DNA from: Baffinella frigidus
Lineage: Eukaryota > Cryptophyceae > Cryptomonadales > Baffinellaceae
Reading direction: 5' to 3'
Assembly: GCA_026770585.1 (NCBI GenBank)
Contig: MU646518.1
Coordinates: 24,599-38,716, forward strand
Length of the DNA stretch: 14,118 nt
The notes beneath the pieces were generated by a model. The model was not told the origin of the DNA. It was given only the letters and a program-made list of their open reading frames with translations, and ran no database searches. Shown here in pieces: positions 6,549-11,944 of this stretch; positions within the stretch are counted from its first letter, which is position 1; each line of letters begins with the position of its first letter. A program made the position numbers and the translations under genes.

Positions 6549-6638
6549 TCTTCGTATACTGTTGTATACTCGGTGATATATGACTCTGGGTAGGTGACTC
6601 TCTAGAGCATCTTTCTGCTCTCGCGTGTCGCCTCCCAG
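6549..6638 (+). repeat. 90-bp inverted repeat, left arm
   Basis: Starts TCTTCGTATACTGTTGTATA and ends GCGTGTCGCCTCCCAG. The near-identical inverted partner is at 7315-7403, about 676 bp away. The enclosed segment holds two MITEs (6704-6831, 6849-6975), a direct/inverted repeat cassette and an H element. Confidence 0.85.
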
Positions 6639-6703
6639 CCGAAATGTAGCCTTTGTGTAGTAAATTTCGTGAAATTGGTCACGTAACCAGGTGGGATCCC
6701 GGA
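6639..6703 (-). repeat. Half ACTAC core and ACGTGACC word
   Basis: On the minus strand GAAATTTACTACACAAAGGC is the left half of the ACTAC core; no right half follows. GGTCACGT at 6677-6684 follows directly on the plus strand. Confidence 0.5.
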
Positions 6704-6831
6704 CCTGAATAGATTTAATTTCGGGAACTGTCCGTCTAAAAGATTTATGGTACACACCCAGCTATTTTAAAGCCATAAAAGTACGAAATGGCTCAAACGC
6801 CAAGCCAAACCTGAAATTGAATCTATTCAGG
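6704..6831. mobile_element. 128-bp MITE (CCTGAATAGATT ends)
   Basis: 22-bp ends CCTGAATAGATTTAATTTCG and the reverse complement of CCTGAATAGATTCAATTTCA, two mismatches. The interior contains TTTTAAAGCCATAAAAGT; no coding. Confidence 0.8.
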
Positions 6832-6848
6832 AACGCGAAGAACTCGCT

Positions 6849-6975
6849 CCACGCCAGATTGGAGGAGGGTGGTGACTGTCTTAATACCGTACCCTGGTAC
6901 GGTATTTGACTTTTGAAAACAACTGCCTTCAGGGGAAATTGACTTTCGGCGACACCTTCCTGGAATCTGGCGTGG
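6849..6975. mobile_element. 127-bp MITE with a central perfect palindrome
   Basis: Ends CCACGCCAGATTGGAGGAGG and the reverse complement of CCACGCCAGATTCCAGGAAG. The centre has AATACCGTACC, CT, GGTACGGTATT, a perfect 24-nt hairpin at 6883-6906. TTGACTTTTGAAAA and GAAATTGACTTTC words lie inside. Confidence 0.8.
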
Positions 6976-7117
6976 CTAGCTCTGCCTGATTTTTATTCTG
7001 GCTCGTCCTCAAGGCCTTCTATTCACCCGGTTGTACTGGATTTCTGCTCTTTTTTATTTTGATAGACTCAGGGTTGGCTGGCTCAACGGATTTTCATTCA
7101 TCACATCCACAGGGTTA

Positions 7118-7289
7118 CCACGCAAGAGTGTAGGGCTGACCTGGGAAAACAAGCCAGTTCACACGGAATTTGTAACAACTTTCCGAAATTTCGATTTTTC
7201 TGTGGGAAGAATGTCCACTTATGAACTTAAAAAATAGTAGAATTCTACTATTTCTCCTGTGGGTCACTGTGCCCTACACTCTTGCGTGG
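7118..7289 (+). mobile_element. H element, complete copy
   Basis: Perfect 19-bp terminal inverted repeats: CCACGCAAGAGTGTAGGGC and its complement. TA lies immediately outside both ends (GTTA before, TATG after), consistent with a TA target duplication as in Tc1/mariner-type MITEs. The centre is a perfect 22-bp palindrome at 7232-7253 (AAATAGTAGAA and its complement). It differs from the 5893/6086 copies by three compensating base-pair changes. Confidence 0.88.
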
Positions 7290-7314
7290 TATGAGCCCAA
7301 GGACCACGCGTTCT

Positions 7315-7403
7315 CTGGGAGGCGACACGCGAGAGCAGAAAGATGCTCTAGAGAGTCACCTACCCAGAGTCGTATATCACCGAGTATACAACGTATACGA
7401 AGA
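7315..7403 (-). repeat. 90-bp inverted repeat, right arm
   Basis: Reverse complement of 6549-6638 with only a few differences (for example GTATACGTTG against GTATACTGTTG). Confidence 0.85.
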
Positions 7404-7490
7404 TTATTCTGGCTCGTCCTAAAGGCCTTCTATTCACCCTGTTGTACTGGATTTCTGCTCTTATTTATTTTCGAGGACGAGCCAGAATAA
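7404..7490. mobile_element. 87-bp hairpin (TTATTCTGGCTCGTCCT ends)
   Basis: TTATTCTGGCTCGTCCTAAAG pairs with TTCGAGGACGAGCCAGAATAA. The right half belongs to the 543-bp cassette. A further small hairpin GACAGAG/CTCTGTC follows at 7497-7515. Confidence 0.75.
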
Positions 7491-7515
7491 AACTCAGACA
7501 GAGCTAGACTCTGTC

Positions 7516-7698
7516 AACCCAAAGCCTCCAACCCCCCTCCGCACCCCCTACAATGGTAGGGGTGTTTTACAGGTGGCATTGGTAGGTTGCAAACCCTATC
7601 CCTTGAGTGGCCAGGCGGTCAAATTTGACCGCCAAGAGGTCCTAGGCAGGTCCTAGGGCCCTACGGTAGGGCGTATGAGCCTACTGGGCACTTAAGGG
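7516..7698. repeat. Small palindromes and CCTAGG/CCTACGG fragments
   Basis: CACCCCCTAC/GTAGGGGTG hairpin at about 7541-7564. Perfect 20-bp palindrome GGCGGTCAAATTTGACCGCC at 7614-7633. TCCTAGGGCCCTACGGTAGG is a P85/FB-like fragment at about 7651. No gene. Confidence 0.7.
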
Positions 7699-7735
7699 AT
7701 ACCCTAACCCCTAAACCCTAACTCTGAAACCCCAA
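7699..7735 (-). repeat. Short telomere-type repeat, reverse orientation
   Basis: ACCCTAACCCCTAAACCCTA with degenerate continuation, the complement of TTTAGGG. Opposite in direction to the blocks at 158, 394, 10397 and 12958. Confidence 0.7.
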
Positions 7736-7747
7736 CTCCGACAGGAG

Positions 7748-7885
7748 CACACAGTGGGCTTCGAGGGTTTCGTTGGGGCTGGAATTCCGGGTGTAACGTA
7801 TCCAATTTGCGTCAGAAGAATCCTTGAAGTTAATTGTCTTCAGGCTAGTTGACTTTTGATGAAAGGTTCGTAGTCCACCGTGTGG
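7748..7885 (+). mobile_element. Family A element, copy 3
   Basis: Ends CACACAGTGGGCTTCGAGGG and the reverse complement of CCACACGGTGGACTACGAAC. The interior reads GGTGTAACGTATCCAATTTG, AGTTAATTGTCTTCAGGC and AGTTGACTTTTGATGAAAGG. Same arrangement as copies 1 and 2. Confidence 0.8.
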
Positions 7886-7931
7886 GGAGAGAGAGAGTGG
7901 TGAAGAGAGGTCTGTGGACAAGTCCCATGCA

Positions 7932-7983
7932 GGAATAGCCGGAGTGACTTAAGGGATAGCCGGAGTGACTTAAGGGATAGCCA
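7932..7983 (+). repeat. 22-bp tandem repeat, 2.4 units
   Basis: GATAGCCGGAGTGACTTAAG repeated, ending in a partial GGATAGCC before the microsatellite. Confidence 0.85.
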
Positions 7984-7985
7984 CA

Positions 7986-8182
7986 TAGAGTGTGTGTGAG
8001 TGAGTGAGAGAGAGAGAGAGTGTGTGTGTGTGTGAGAGAGAGTGACAGAAAGAGAGTGTGAGAGAGTGAGTGAGTGAGAGAGTGAGAGTGAGAGAGAGAG
8101 TGTGTGTGACAGAGAGAGTGAGAGAGAGAGAGTGTGTGAGAGAGAGTGTGAGAGAGAGAGTGTGTGTGAGAGAGAGAGTGAG
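7986..8182 (+). repeat. GA/GT microsatellite
   Basis: About 200 bp of mixed (GA)n and (GT)n runs. Translations of either strand give Ser-Leu-Thr-His or Arg-Glu-Val runs that are not proteins. If the exon at 8195-8263 is real, this tract lies in the intron just after it on the minus strand. Alternating purine-pyrimidine GT runs could adopt Z-DNA. Confidence 0.9.
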
Positions 8183-8194
8183 CAGGGCACGCAC

Positions 8195-8263
8195 AAAGAG
8201 CTCGGCGCCTTCAACATCGATGCTCAGAACGTCAACCTTTCTGATCGATCGCTCCGCCAGCAC
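8195..8263 (-). CDS. Single exon of an FkbM-type methyltransferase (fragment)
   Basis: On the minus strand this 69-nt, 23-codon segment encodes VLAERSIRK followed by VDVLSIDVEGAELF. The pattern V-D-x-L-S-I-D-V-E-G-A-E is the hallmark of FkbM-family SAM-dependent methyltransferases (Methyltransf_21), where the IDVEGAE strand lies in the Rossmann-like fold; family members usually methylate sugar or small-molecule hydroxyls. Upstream (minus strand) the exon is preceded by TTTTGTTCGCAG, a good 3' splice site; downstream GTGCGT could be a 5' splice site, after which the frame dissolves into the microsatellite. The exon length is an exact codon multiple. Neighbouring exons were not found, so this is either one exon of a split gene mostly outside the window or a gene relic. 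The motif is recognised from family knowledge; the splice sites are inferred. Confidence 0.55.
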
Positions 8264-8410
8264 CTGCGAACAAAATACCCGATTAGTCAACTAGTTGACT
8301 TATCAGAGGAGTTGACTGATCAACCAACACCTACGAACAAAAGAGTCGAATAGTCAACCACGAACAAAAGAGTTGACTCATCAGACTTACGAACGAAGGA
8401 GTTGACCAAA
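8264..8410 (-). repeat. Intron-like stretch with repeated acceptor-like and TTGAC words
   Basis: Read on the minus strand, TTTTGTTCGCAGGTGCTGG (at the exon) has a near-copy TTTTGTTCGTAGGTGTTGG at about 8323-8341, and weaker copies (TTTTGTTCGTGGTTG, CTTCGTTCGTAAG) further up. GTCAAC/GTTGAC words alternate with them, including the palindrome AGTCAACTAGTTGACT at about 8285-8300. GTAAGT at 8387-8392 could serve as a 5' splice site. Confidence 0.5.
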
Positions 8411-8494
8411 GGAGCTAGAGCGGTTTCCGGGACGGTATCGGTCAACCATATGCTTCTCAAAAGATACCTGAATCTGTTCCCTAAGCAGCGTTTT
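8411..8494. other. No recognisable feature
   Basis: Two minus-strand frames stay open across this short piece, but neither resembles a known family and neither can be linked securely to the exon at 8195-8263. Confidence 0.4.
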
Positions 8495-8660
8495 CCGGGT
8501 AGTTACGCCTACGGTATTGCCGGGTGGTTGAGCCTACGGTATTGCCTACTGTAGGCCGTAGGGGCCTAGGGGGGATCCTATGAAACATTAGGTCCTAGGG
8601 ACCCTACGGCTTACCGTAGGCAATACCGTAGGCCTAACTGCCCGATTTTCAGGAAGTTGG
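8495..8660. mobile_element. FB-type foldback with duplicated left arm
   Basis: Arms 8521-8575 and 8593-8644 pair closely (GAGCCTACGGTATTGCCTAC against its partner GTAGGCAATACCGTAGGCC). The outermost 26 bp of the left arm are duplicated just upstream (8495-8520). The right end ACTGCCCGATTTTCAGG matches the FB right arm seen at 3400 and 1805. Confidence 0.75.
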
Positions 8661-8763
8661 CTTCTGAAATTTTGTAACGCACCTCTCTGAGCGTGACGAC
8701 GCGCACCTCCACCTCGGTCAGCAACCCTCCTTTCTCCCTCAATTTTGTCAAGCACATCATGTT

Positions 8764-8897
8764 GAATAACCCCTAAGCGACAAGACCTAGGACCCTACGG
8801 TAGGCAACCCGTAGGGGCATAGGGGGGTTCCTACGGATAAGGTAACGGAAACTCGGGGACTGAGTGCCCGAAAATCCCTTCGTAGCCTCCCGAGTGG
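8764..8897 (+). mobile_element. P85 repeat, copy 3
   Basis: GAATAACCCCTAAGCGACAA, then CCTAGGACCCTACGGTAGGC, GGTAACGGAAACTCGGGG and a right end GCCCGAAAATCCCTTCGTAG ending in CCTCCCGAGTGG. That right end, reverse complemented, is CCACTCGGGAGGCTACGAAG, very close to the terminus of family A copy 1 (CCACTCGGGGGACTACGAAG). Confidence 0.8.
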
Positions 8898-9243
8898 CAC
8901 GGGCAATTTTGTAAAGCAAAGCACCTGTCTGAGCGTGACGACGGCCACCTCCTCTTCGGTCAGCAAGCCGCCTTTCCCCCTCAATTTTGTAAAGCATATC
9001 TCTCAGGGATTTTGTTGCAAAGCACATCTCTCAGAGGCAATATTTGTAAAGCACATCTCTTTCTGCAGAGGCAATTCTGCAAAAAAGCACATCGGGTTTA
9101 AATAGGGCCCCTCTAGCATTCTCGTGTGGCAGCGGAATTTTGTAAAGCACCTCTCTCAGCGTGACGACTGGCACTTCCTCCTCCGTGAGCGAGCCGCCTT
9201 TCTCCCTCAATTTTGTAAAGCACATCTCTCAGAGGCAATCTCA

Positions 9244-9370
9244 TGTGGAAACACGTGTAATCTATAAACTTCATCCAACGGAATCACAGAACGATCTTTA
9301 CAAGCAATATTAAAGCAGACGTGTAGTAACTTTGATTGAATTCACGTTGATGAATTAAAAGTGTTTCCGC
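9244..9370 (-). mobile_element. ACTAC-family hairpin, copy 9
   Basis: Ends GTGGAAACAC and the reverse complement of GCGGAAACAC. The minus strand reads GTTACTACACGTCTGCTTTA then ATATTGCTTGTAAAGATCG, the family core with a changed stem partner (TCACAGAACG). It is part of the 240-bp tandem unit. Confidence 0.7.
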
Positions 9371-9483
9371 GGGAAATTTTGTAAAGCACCTCTCTGAGCG
9401 TGACGACGCGCACCTCCTCCTCGGTGAGCGAGCCGCCTTTCTCCCTCAATTTTGTAAAGCACATCTCTCAGAGGCAATCTCAT

Positions 9484-9610
9484 GAGGAAACACGTGTAAT
9501 CTATAAACTTCATCCAACGAAGTCACAGAACGATCTTTATAAGCAATATTAAAGCAAACGTGTAGTAACTTTGATTAAATCCACGTTGATGAATTAAAAG
9601 TGTTTCCGCG
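9484..9610 (-). mobile_element. ACTAC-family hairpin, copy 10
   Basis: Tandem sister of 9244-9370 with only scattered differences. The pair arose by duplication of the whole ~240-bp unit rather than by independent insertion. Confidence 0.7.
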
Positions 9611-9700
9611 TTTTGTAAAGCAAATTTTGTAAAGCACCTCTCTGAGCGTGACGACGGGCACCTCCTCCTCGGTGAGCGAGCCGCCTTTCTCCCTCTGCTC

Positions 9701-9756
9701 TGCCTCAATCCGCGCCCTGCAGAAACGGGAGAGGAAGGGGGGTAACTCAGCTACTC
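9701..9756 (+). repeat. First copy of CTCAATCCGCGCCCTGC flank
   Basis: TGCCTCAATCCGCGCCCTGC (about 9700) recurs just after the minisatellite as CGCCTCGATCCGCGCCCTGC (about 9920) and, diverged, at 10370 (TGCCTCGATGCGCCTCCTGC). The first two bracket the CACGTG array. Confidence 0.65.
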
Positions 9757-9918
9757 GTGGCTAGTCACGTGACCATGGCTAGTCACATGACCATGGCTAG
9801 TCACGTGACCATGGCTAGTTACGTGACCATGGCTAGTTACGTGACCATGGCTAGTCACGTGACCATGGCTAGTCACGTGGCCATGGCTAGTCACGTGACC
9901 ACGGCTAGTCACGTGACC
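9757..9918 (+). repeat. 18-bp minisatellite with CACGTG, nine units
   Basis: Nine abutting units of ATGGCTAGTCACGTGACC. Unit 1 starts GTGG, unit 2 has CACATG, units 4 and 5 have TACGTG, unit 7 ends GTGGCC and unit 9 starts ACGG. Each standard unit holds the 10-bp palindrome GTCACGTGAC and CCATGG at the junction. The in-frame translation (MASHVT repeated) is a by-product of an 18-bp period; the other two plus frames contain stops in each unit. There are no spacers, so not a CRISPR. It could act as a bHLH/bZIP binding array. Confidence 0.95.
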
Positions 9919-9981
9919 GGCGCCTCGATCCGCGCCCTGCCGGAAGAGGATGCGTCCACTTAGCAGCCACCGTGGGATTTT
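9919..9981 (+). repeat. Right flank of the minisatellite
   Basis: GGAAGAGGATGCGTCCACTTAGCA here resembles GAGAAGATGCGTCAACTAAG at about 10131, a second small repeat pair that frames a P85 copy. Confidence 0.5.
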
Positions 9982-10070
9982 GAATAACCCCTAAGCGATC
10001 AGACCTAGGAACCTACGGTAGGCAACCCGTAGGGTCATAGGGGGGTTCCTACGGATAAGGTAACGGAAAG
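9982..10070 (+). mobile_element. P85 repeat, copy 4
   Basis: GAATAACCCCTAAGCGATCA, CCTAGGAACCTACGGTAGGC, AACCCGTAGGGTCATAGG, ACGGATAAGGTAACGGAAAG. The right inverted end is absent. Confidence 0.8.
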
Positions 10071-10263
10071 ATAGCCCGATGTGTGCCGAAAACGCGAACA
10101 GACTTCGTTTTCCGCGGAAAACCAAGCAGGAGAAGATGCGTCAACTAAGCAAAAAACAACCTATGTCCCTACGGTATTGCCTACCTCAGAGGCCTCGGGT
10201 GTCGATGGTGCGGGAGTGGGAGTGCTAAGTGGCATTGTAAAGCAACTGGTAAGAATAGAGCTT
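10071..10263. other. Unassigned stretch between two P85 copies
   Basis: One plus-strand open frame of 67 codons (10081-10284) runs from here into the next P85 copy, so it is not credible as a gene. CCTATGTCCCTACGGTATTG at about 10160 is a P85/FB fragment. Confidence 0.45.
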
Positions 10264-10353
10264 CCCCTAAGCGAGAAGACCTAGGACCCTACGGTAGGCA
10301 ACCCGTAGGGGCATAGGGGGGCTCCTACGGATAAGGTAACGGAAACTCGGGCC
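10264..10353 (+). mobile_element. P85 repeat, copy 5
   Basis: CCCCTAAGCGAGAAGACCTA, GGACCCTACGGTAGGCAACC, GGATAAGGTAACGGAAACTC. Very close to copy 3 in the shared part. Confidence 0.8.
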
Positions 10354-10396
10354 AAAATCTCCCTCTGCGCTGCCTCGATGCGCCTCCTGCAAACCC

Positions 10397-10612
10397 GGGT
10401 TTAGGGTTTGGGGTTTATGGTTTGGGTTTAAGGTGTAGGGTTTAGAGTGTAGGGTGTAGGGTGTAGGGTGTAGGGTGTAGGGTTTAGGGTGTAGGGTGTA
10501 GGGTTAAGGGTTTAGGGTTTAGGGTTTTGAGGTTTAGGGTGTAGGATTTAGGGTTTAGGGTGTAGGGTTTAGGGTTCAGGGTTCAGGGTTTAGGGTTGAG
10601 GGTTTAGGTGTA
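10397..10612 (+). repeat. Degenerate telomere-type array, block 3 (TGTAGGG variants)
   Basis: About 215 bp of heptamers mixing TTTAGGG, TGTAGGG, TTCAGGG and TTAAGGG. A run of consecutive GTGTAGGG-type units (about 10443-10500) shows local homogenisation of a variant. Confidence 0.9.
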
Positions 10613-10652
10613 CTTAACAAAATCTTTGCTCGAGAGGCTCTCCAGCACCTTT

Positions 10653-10740
10653 CGAATAACCCCTATCAGTAGGAACCCCCCTATGACCCTACGGGTTGCC
10701 TACCGTAGGTTCCTAGGTCTGATCGCTTAGGGGTTATTCA
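10653..10740 (-). mobile_element. P85 repeat, symmetric-ended copy (reverse)
   Basis: Starts TTCGAATAACCCCTA and ends TAGGGGTTATTCAAA, so the P85 end GAATAACCCCTA appears at both termini. Between them, in reverse, are CCTACCGTAGG and TACGGGTTGCC. A compact 88-bp derivative with its own inverted ends. Confidence 0.75.
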
Positions 10741-10863
10741 AAAACTCACTTAGCCACGCGTGACACAGCAGCGTTCAGCATATGGTTTGTCCGTCAACGA
10801 CGAATAAGCCTGCGGCCAGATGAGTGCGGCCAGACTCATGCGGCCAGAACCTACGGTAGGCAA
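10741..10863 (+). repeat. 14-bp tandem repeat and a P85 fragment
   Basis: TGCGGCCAGA occurs three times with period 14 or close to it (about 10811-10851). CCTACGGTAGGCAACCCG follows at about 10852. Confidence 0.75.
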
Positions 10864-10975
10864 CCCGTTTTCCCTTTGATTCGATTCCAATGGAAATTAC
10901 TACACGAATGATTTAATATTACTATTAAGAACAAATTGTGCAGCAATTTTTATTGCCATCAAATGAAAGAAAAAT
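10864..10975 (+). mobile_element. ACTAC-family hairpin, copy 11
   Basis: CCAATGGAAATTACTACACG, ATGATTTAATATTACTATTA, then GTGCAGCAATTTTTATTGCC. The outer arms CTTTGATTCGATT and ATCAAATGAAAG pair imperfectly. Again the core is conserved and the outer sequence is not. Confidence 0.7.
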
Positions 10976-11003
10976 AGGTTTCCCCGGATAAGCATATACG
11001 TTT

Positions 11004-11394
11004 GGACCACTCATCTCCCGGAGCGAGAGCAATACAGAAGAAGAAGAAGAAGAAGAAGAAGAACAAGAAGAAGAAGAAGAAGAAGAAAAGGCAGAAGAAG
11101 ACGACGACGACGCCGACGAAGAAGAAGAAGAAGAAGAAGAAGAAGAAGAAGGAGGAGAAGAAGAAGAACACAAAAAAGCAGAAGAAGACGACAACGCCGA
11201 CGAAGAAGAAGACGAAGAAATAGACGAAGAAGGAGAAGAAGGAGAAGGAGGAGGAGAAGAAGAAGAAGGAGGAGAAGAAGAAGACATAGAAGAAGAAGAA
11301 GAAGAAGAAGACATAGAAGGAGAAGGAGGAGAAGAAGAAGAAGAAGGAGAAGAAGGAGAAGAAGAAGAAACAAAAGAAAAAGGAAGACGAAGAA
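11004..11394 (+). repeat. GAA module, copy 4: 360-bp purine tract
   Basis: Leader GTTTGGACCACTCATCTC and GGAGCGAGAGCAATA, then about 360 bp of GAAGAAGAA with GAC and GGA variants. Almost all purine on the plus strand, hence prone to triplex (H-DNA) formation. All long open frames here (poly-Leu, poly-Ser, poly-Phe, poly-Lys) are low-complexity artefacts. Confidence 0.9.
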
Positions 11395-11723
11395 GACACG
11401 CACCGGTGTTGCGGAGACATGAGGCGGGTGAGCCCCGACAGCATCCTTGAATACCTGCCGCATCACACGCATCACCACACACAACTGGAAAGCCCCAGGG
11501 GAAGTGTCAAAAAGTTCGCGACACTCTGGTGTCGCATACTTTTGAGCCATTTTCTCCTCAAAAGGCAATTTTCACCCCCAAGGACGTGACCAAAATTCGT
11601 CAAAAGGTAACCTACAAGTAATTTTAGTGTCGTGTCCAAGAATTTTGAGACTTCCTCTGTGGCTTAGCATCACACCACGCATCACGCATCACACTTCAGT
11701 GCAGTGCACGATGTACCCACATC
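11395..11723. other. Unassigned stretch with a hairpin
   Basis: Hairpin GCGACAC, loop TCTG, GTGTCGC at 11518-11535. ACGTGACCAAAATTC at 11584. CATCAC/CGCATCAC words at 11458-11478 and 11667-11696. A minus-strand frame from 11568 runs about 58 codons (beginning MPFEEKMAQKYATPEC) before entering the GAA tract. It is not recognised, and its first part spans the hairpin, so it is not called as a gene. Confidence 0.45.
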
Positions 11724-11748
11724 AAACCCTAAACCCTAAACCCTAAAT
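11724..11748 (-). repeat. Short telomere-type repeat, reverse orientation
   Basis: Three CCCTAAA units followed by TTACCCC. Opposite in direction to the neighbouring block at 12958. Confidence 0.85.
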
Positions 11749-11944
11749 TACCCCATTAACATCGCCACTCAAAAGGCTACAGGGAACACGTTTGAACCGG
11801 AATTGGAACCTGTCCTTCAATTTTTGTAGAAAACGTCGGGGCCCGAGAGCATCTCAATTCCTCCAAACTGGCGATTTTGTACAACATCGCCACTTTGTAC
11901 GTATGTCGAGCATGCTTTCTGGCCAGGCCCCCCAACCCACCTTA
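11749..11944. other. Unassigned stretch with a quasi-palindrome
   Basis: GGCGATTTTGTACAACATCGCC at 11870-11891 is self-complementary except at one base pair. ACATCGCCACT occurs at 11760 and 11885. No gene seen. Confidence 0.5.

Larger units (their letters stand above)
6969..7511. mobile_element. Composite inverted-repeat cassette (543 bp)
   Basis: The left end TAGCTCTGCCTGATTTTTAT then TCTGGCTCGTCCTC is mirrored at the right end (7468-7506: GAGGACGAGCCAGAATAAAA then CTCAGACAGAGCTA). A ~68-bp segment (GGCCTTCTATTCACC, TTGTACTGGATTTCTGCTCT) is present at about 6993-7060 and again, directly, at 7404-7471. The H element 7118-7289 and the right arm of the 90-bp inverted repeat lie inside. No transposase frame is visible in it. 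Confidence 0.65.
8668..9700 (-). repeat. Five-copy repeat with a conserved open frame on the minus strand
   Basis: Units start near 8668, 8905, 9136, 9375 and 9623 and share TTGTAAAGCACCTCTCTGAG, CGTGACGACG, CACCTCCTCCTCGGT and AGCCGCCTTTCTCCCTC. Between units 3, 4 and 5 the period is about 240 bp because each carries an ACTAC hairpin; between 1 and 2 a P85 copy lies instead. On the minus strand every unit translates without a stop as LREKGG(L/S)LTEEEV-like then VVTLREVL(Y/C), followed by KI or FTKL. By eye most differences between units fall at codon positions 3 and 2. No known domain is recognised; it may be a remnant of a repeated coding exon or coincidence. A smaller 30-bp echo (TTTGTAAAGCACATCTCTCA) repeats at 8990-9095. 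Confidence 0.6.

Noticed and set aside
7840-8294. Frames with Ser-Leu-Thr-His or Arg-Glu-Val repeats
   Set aside because: Produced by the GA/GT microsatellite. Only the 8195-8263 minus-strand part carries a real motif.
8411-8500. Candidate upstream exon of the FkbM gene on the minus strand
   Set aside because: Two different frames are open and one could end at GTAAGT (8392), but neither peptide resembles the part of FkbM proteins that should precede the motif.
9757-9918. Possible CRISPR array or small repetitive protein (MASHVT repeat)
   Set aside because: Units abut without spacers, so no CRISPR. The frame is open simply because the period is 18 and it uses no upstream start context or codon signal.
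10081-10284. 67-codon plus-strand frame
   Set aside because: Its end runs into a P85 repeat and its body contains P85/FB fragments; no recognisable domain.
10925-11568. Long minus-strand frames rich in Ser, Leu or Phe, and a plus-strand Lys frame
   Set aside because: They are translations of the GAA/GAG purine tract in successive frames; only low-complexity residues. The short non-repetitive start near 11568 (MPFEEKMAQKYATPEC) matches no family I know and overlaps a hairpin.
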